In this document: positions 61,813 to 64,000 of the stretch, in pieces
Numbering within the stretch: position 1 is the first letter of the stretch
Layout: the number at the start of each line of letters is the position of its first letter
DNA from: Pseudomonas botevensis
GTDB lineage: Bacteria; Pseudomonadota; Gammaproteobacteria; Pseudomonadales; Pseudomonadaceae
NCBI RefSeq assembly: GCF_019145475.1
Contig: NZ_JAHTKI010000022.1
Location: forward strand, 62,001-126,000
DNA: 64,000 nucleotides
Reading direction: 5' to 3'
Notes under the pieces: model-generated
The model's database searches: none
What the model was told of the DNA's origin: nothing
What the model saw: the letters and a program-made list of their open reading frames with translations, nothing else
Made by a program: the position numbers and the translations under genes

Positions 61813-62961
61813 TCAGTCGGCGCGGCGCGGACTGTTCTGGTCGACGAGGGTCTTGTCGTCGCTGATGGCGATGTGCGCGCCGTTGTCCAGTTTGATCTGG
61901 CCGGCCGTCACCACTTGTTCGCCGCTCTGCACGCCCTTGTTGATCATCACCAGGCCGTCGCGGCGCTCACCGGTCTCGACGAAGCGGCGTTCGGCGATCA
62001 GTACCGGCTGGCCCTTGTCGTCTTTCTCGACGCTGCCGTCCTCGGCTTTCTTCTGCCCGACCACATACAGCGAGTTGCCGTAGAGGGTGTAGGTGATCGC
62101 GCTTTCCGGAACCACCACATGCTGCTGCGGATCCGGCAGCAGTACGCTGACGTCGGCGAACATTCCCGGCAGCAGTTTGCCGTCGGGGTTGGCCAGGGTC
62201 GCGCGCACCAGAATGTTGCGGGTGGTGCTTTCGATGATCGGGTTGATGGCGCTGATCTTGCCGGTGAAATGCTGCCCGGGCCAGGCAACGACCGAGATCT
62301 GTACCGGTTGGCCGAGGGCCAGTTTCGGCACCGATTGCTCGGGCACGTAGAAGTCGGCGTAGAGGCTGCTCAGGTCCTGCAGGGTGGCGATTTTGGTGCC
62401 GCTGGCGAGGTAGTCGCCGATGTCGACCAGGCGGATGCCGATGGTCCCGCTGAAGGGCGCGAGGATGCGTTTTTTCGCCAGCGCCGCATTGAGCTGGTTG
62501 ACCGTGGCCTTGTTCTTTTGCAACTGCGCCGAGAGCCGGTCGAATTCACCCTTGGAGATGGCGCTGCTGCCCACCAGCTGGCTGCCTCGGCCGTAATCGA
62601 GTTGCGACAGGTTCAGGTCGGCCTTGGCGGTTTCCAGGAAGGCGGCTTCGACGGCGTTGTCCAGTTGCAGCAGGAACTGGCCGGCCTTGACCTGTTGTCC
62701 CGATTCGAATTTCAGCTCGGTCACGGTGCCGGCGTTTTCCAGGCTCAGATCGACGCCCTGCAGCGCCTTGAGGCTGCCGACGGTAGGCAGGCGCATCTGC
62801 CACGGGCGCTCGGCGGCGGTGGCGACGGCGACGCTGATCGGTGGTTTCGGTTTGGAGAAGCCCTGGATCATGGTGTAGATCGAGAAGGCTTTGTAACCGG
62901 CCAGAAGCAGAACGATCAGCAGTACAACACCCAACATGATCAGCATGCGGCGACGCAGCAT
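61813..62961 (-). CDS. mexV: MexV-like membrane fusion protein
   Basis: A 382-residue periplasmic adaptor. One N-terminal membrane anchor (residues 6-25, LIMLGVVLLIVLLLAGY) is followed by the lipoyl/barrel-sandwich halves (SLENAGTVTELKFESGQQV near 72 and ILAPFSGTIGIRLVDIGDYL near 165), a helical hairpin between them and a beta-barrel domain. Without a lipoprotein Cys it is anchored by the helix. It links MexW to the outer-membrane channel. A regulator gene is not visible next to the pair. Confidence 0.92.
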   Translation of the reverse strand: MLRRRMLIMLGVVLLIVLLLAGYKAFSIYTMIQGFSKPKPPISVAVATAAERPWQMRLPTVGSLKALQGVDLSLENAGTVTELKFESGQQVKAGQFLLQLDNAVEAAFLETAKADLNLSQLDYGRGSQLVGSSAISKGEFDRLSAQLQKNKATVNQLNAALAKKRILAPFSGTIGIRLVDIGDYLASGTKIATLQDLSSLYADFYVPEQSVPKLALGQPVQISVVAWPGQHFTGKISAINPIIESTTRNILVRATLANPDGKLLPGMFADVSVLLPDPQQHVVVPESAITYTLYGNSLYVVGQKKAEDGSVEKDDKGQPVLIAERRFVETGERRDGLVMINKGVQSGEQVVTAGQIKLDNGAHIAISDDKTLVDQNSPRRAD

Positions 62962-63061
62962 ATTTCCAGTTCCTTGGATAAATCAGGCGAGACACGCGGG
63001 CACATTACCCCGAGTCCGATGAGTAATCCAACTGGCAGTTTTTACAGGGGATTAACGGGCA

Positions 63062-63116
63062 CAAAAAAAGATCGCCGCCTGCGTCAGCCAGGAGAAGCTG
63101 TCGAAGACGGCGATCA
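63062..63116 (-). terminator. Probable terminator of the DUF1513 gene
   Basis: In the minus direction GATCGCCG ... CGGCGATC pair around a long loop and are followed by TTTTTTTG, just after the stop of the DUF1513 gene. The long loop makes it a less typical terminator. Confidence 0.55.
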
Positions 63117-63129
63117 TTGAATGGCGTCT

Positions 63130-64000
63130 TTACGCCATCAGATGCAGATGGTTGTCCCAGAGCCCCGCCGGCAATTCCAGGGGCCTGGCGACCAGTTCGT
63201 CCTGGCGGCAATCGTAGTAGCGGCAGCGCCCCTGGCCCGAGGTCACCACGAAGCCATCCTTCACCGCGCCGACGCCGGCGCAATCGGGCAACGGCGCGTC
63301 GAGGCGCACTTCGCCGCTGTCCAGATCCCAGATGAAGAACCGGTTGCCGCGCGGTGCGGTCAGGGCGACCAGGCGCAGGTCGCTGTGGACGGCGACGCTG
63401 GCGGTGTAATGACCCATCGACTGCAACTGATGCTCCGGCACCGGGAACGCCACGAACGGCTGGCCCGGACGCTTGATCGCGAGCAATTCGGAGCGTTCGT
63501 GGGACGCGCCCATGAATTGCTGGCCGGCGACGATGGTGCCGTCGCTGGCGATCCCCAAGTGACGCACGCTGTTCATCTGCTGGGCCAGGGTTTCCTTGCT
63601 CAGCAGGGTGCCGTCGCGTTGCATCAGCACCAGGCTCGGTTCCATGGCGTCGAGATTCATGTCGACCCGGCTTTCGGCCTCGGTGCGAATTCCGCCGTTG
63701 GCCACCACCAGCGTCTCGCCGTCGGGCATCCACGACACCTGATGCGGGCCGAGGCCGTGGGTGGAGATCTCGCCGCTGTGTACCAGCCGCTCGCCTTCGA
63801 ACCTGTACACCCCGAGCAGGCCACGGCCCGGATCGGATGTGTCGTTTTCGGTGGCGTAGAGGTAATCACCGCTGTGGTGAATCACCGCGTGGCCGTAGAA
63901 GTGCCGGTTGGCCTGCGAGGTCACGGTTTGCAGGAGCGCCCCGTCGCGCAGGTCGATCAGGTAGCTTTCGGTGCCTGGACGTCGGGCGACGAACAAGGCA
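63130..64000 (-). CDS. DUF1513 protein, beta-propeller-like (N-terminus outside the window)
   Basis: At least 288 residues of a DUF1513 protein; the frame is open to the window edge and the Met at 63996 is probably internal, since family members are about 360 residues with a Tat-type signal. Repeated blocks such as YATENDTSDPGRGLLGVYR, GPHQVSWMPDGETLVVANGG and HYTASVAVHSDLRLVALTAPRG suggest a propeller. In P. aeruginosa the equivalent (near PA4373) lies with the imelysin icmP in an iron-related operon. The function is unknown; periplasmic location is expected. Confidence 0.85.
   Translation of the reverse strand, partial: ALFVARRPGTESYLIDLRDGALLQTVTSQANRHFYGHAVIHHSGDYLYATENDTSDPGRGLLGVYRFEGERLVHSGEISTHGLGPHQVSWMPDGETLVVANGGIRTEAESRVDMNLDAMEPSLVLMQRDGTLLSKETLAQQMNSVRHLGIASDGTIVAGQQFMGASHERSELLAIKRPGQPFVAFPVPEHQLQSMGHYTASVAVHSDLRLVALTAPRGNRFFIWDLDSGEVRLDAPLPDCAGVGAVKDGFVVTSGQGRCRYYDCRQDELVARPLELPAGLWDNHLHLMA

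Overview
The window comes from a fluorescent pseudomonad, most likely of the Pseudomonas fluorescens group. The evidence is high-GC coding sequence, gene orders that match Pseudomonas (aatJQMP-aauSR, glpFKRD, argF, grxD-bfr-bfd-prx-rnt-pyrC-motY-argG, rnf-nth, metG-apbC, fxsA-groESL, colRS-inaA, mexVW), and several short GTGGGAGCGGGC-type REP palindromes. All of it looks chromosomal. I see no insertion sequence, prophage, CRISPR array, rRNA or tRNA gene.

Layout. (1) 1-1809: a small ureohydrolase/half-size DMT gene pair and glpM. (2) 1821-8670: acidic amino acid uptake (AatJQMP) and its two-component regulator AauSR. A sigma-54 promoter and two AauR-type inverted repeats lie in front of aatJ. 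(3) 8677-18660: an accessory operon of eight minus-strand genes with a divergent LysR regulator. It encodes an MFS exporter, a SnoaL-like protein, an oxygenase reductase, Rieske oxygenase alpha and beta subunits, an IaaM-type tryptophan 2-monooxygenase, an IaaH-type amidase and an aromatic amino acid permease. (4) 18717-23841: the glpF-glpK-glpR-glpD glycerol locus. (5) 24204-37148: housekeeping and redox genes (ybaK, a PhzF-like gene, argF with an ABC ATPase, a molybdenum oxidoreductase, grxD, bfr, bfd, a 2-Cys peroxiredoxin, rnt, pyrC, motY, argG). (6) 37239-38971: an AT-richer accessory stretch with an unrecognised membrane protein and a BvgA-like orphan response regulator. (7) 39056-51850: a PA3496-type small protein, nth, an Rnf operon, metG, apbC, an SDR gene, a HugZ-like gene, fxsA and groESL. 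(8) 51972-58647: a PAP2 phosphatase, an LTA-synthase-like protein, colRS, a methyltransferase, a WapQ/InaA-like kinase and a small exported protein; two ColR-box-like sites are present. (9) 58764-64000: the mexVW efflux genes and the 3' part of a DUF1513 gene.

How the parts work together. The aat, glp and arg regions read as ordinary nutrient loci with recognisable operators. The accessory operon is the most unusual part. It combines the two-step indole-3-acetamide route to auxin (permease, IaaM, IaaH) with a Rieske oxygenase system and an exporter, but has no ring-cleavage genes. I infer that an oxidised, exported product is made from tryptophan or a related aromatic amino acid. The second oddity is the Rnf operon: rnfC is absent, and RnfB lacks a visible N-terminal membrane helix and carries a long coiled-coil tail like the C-terminus of RnfC.
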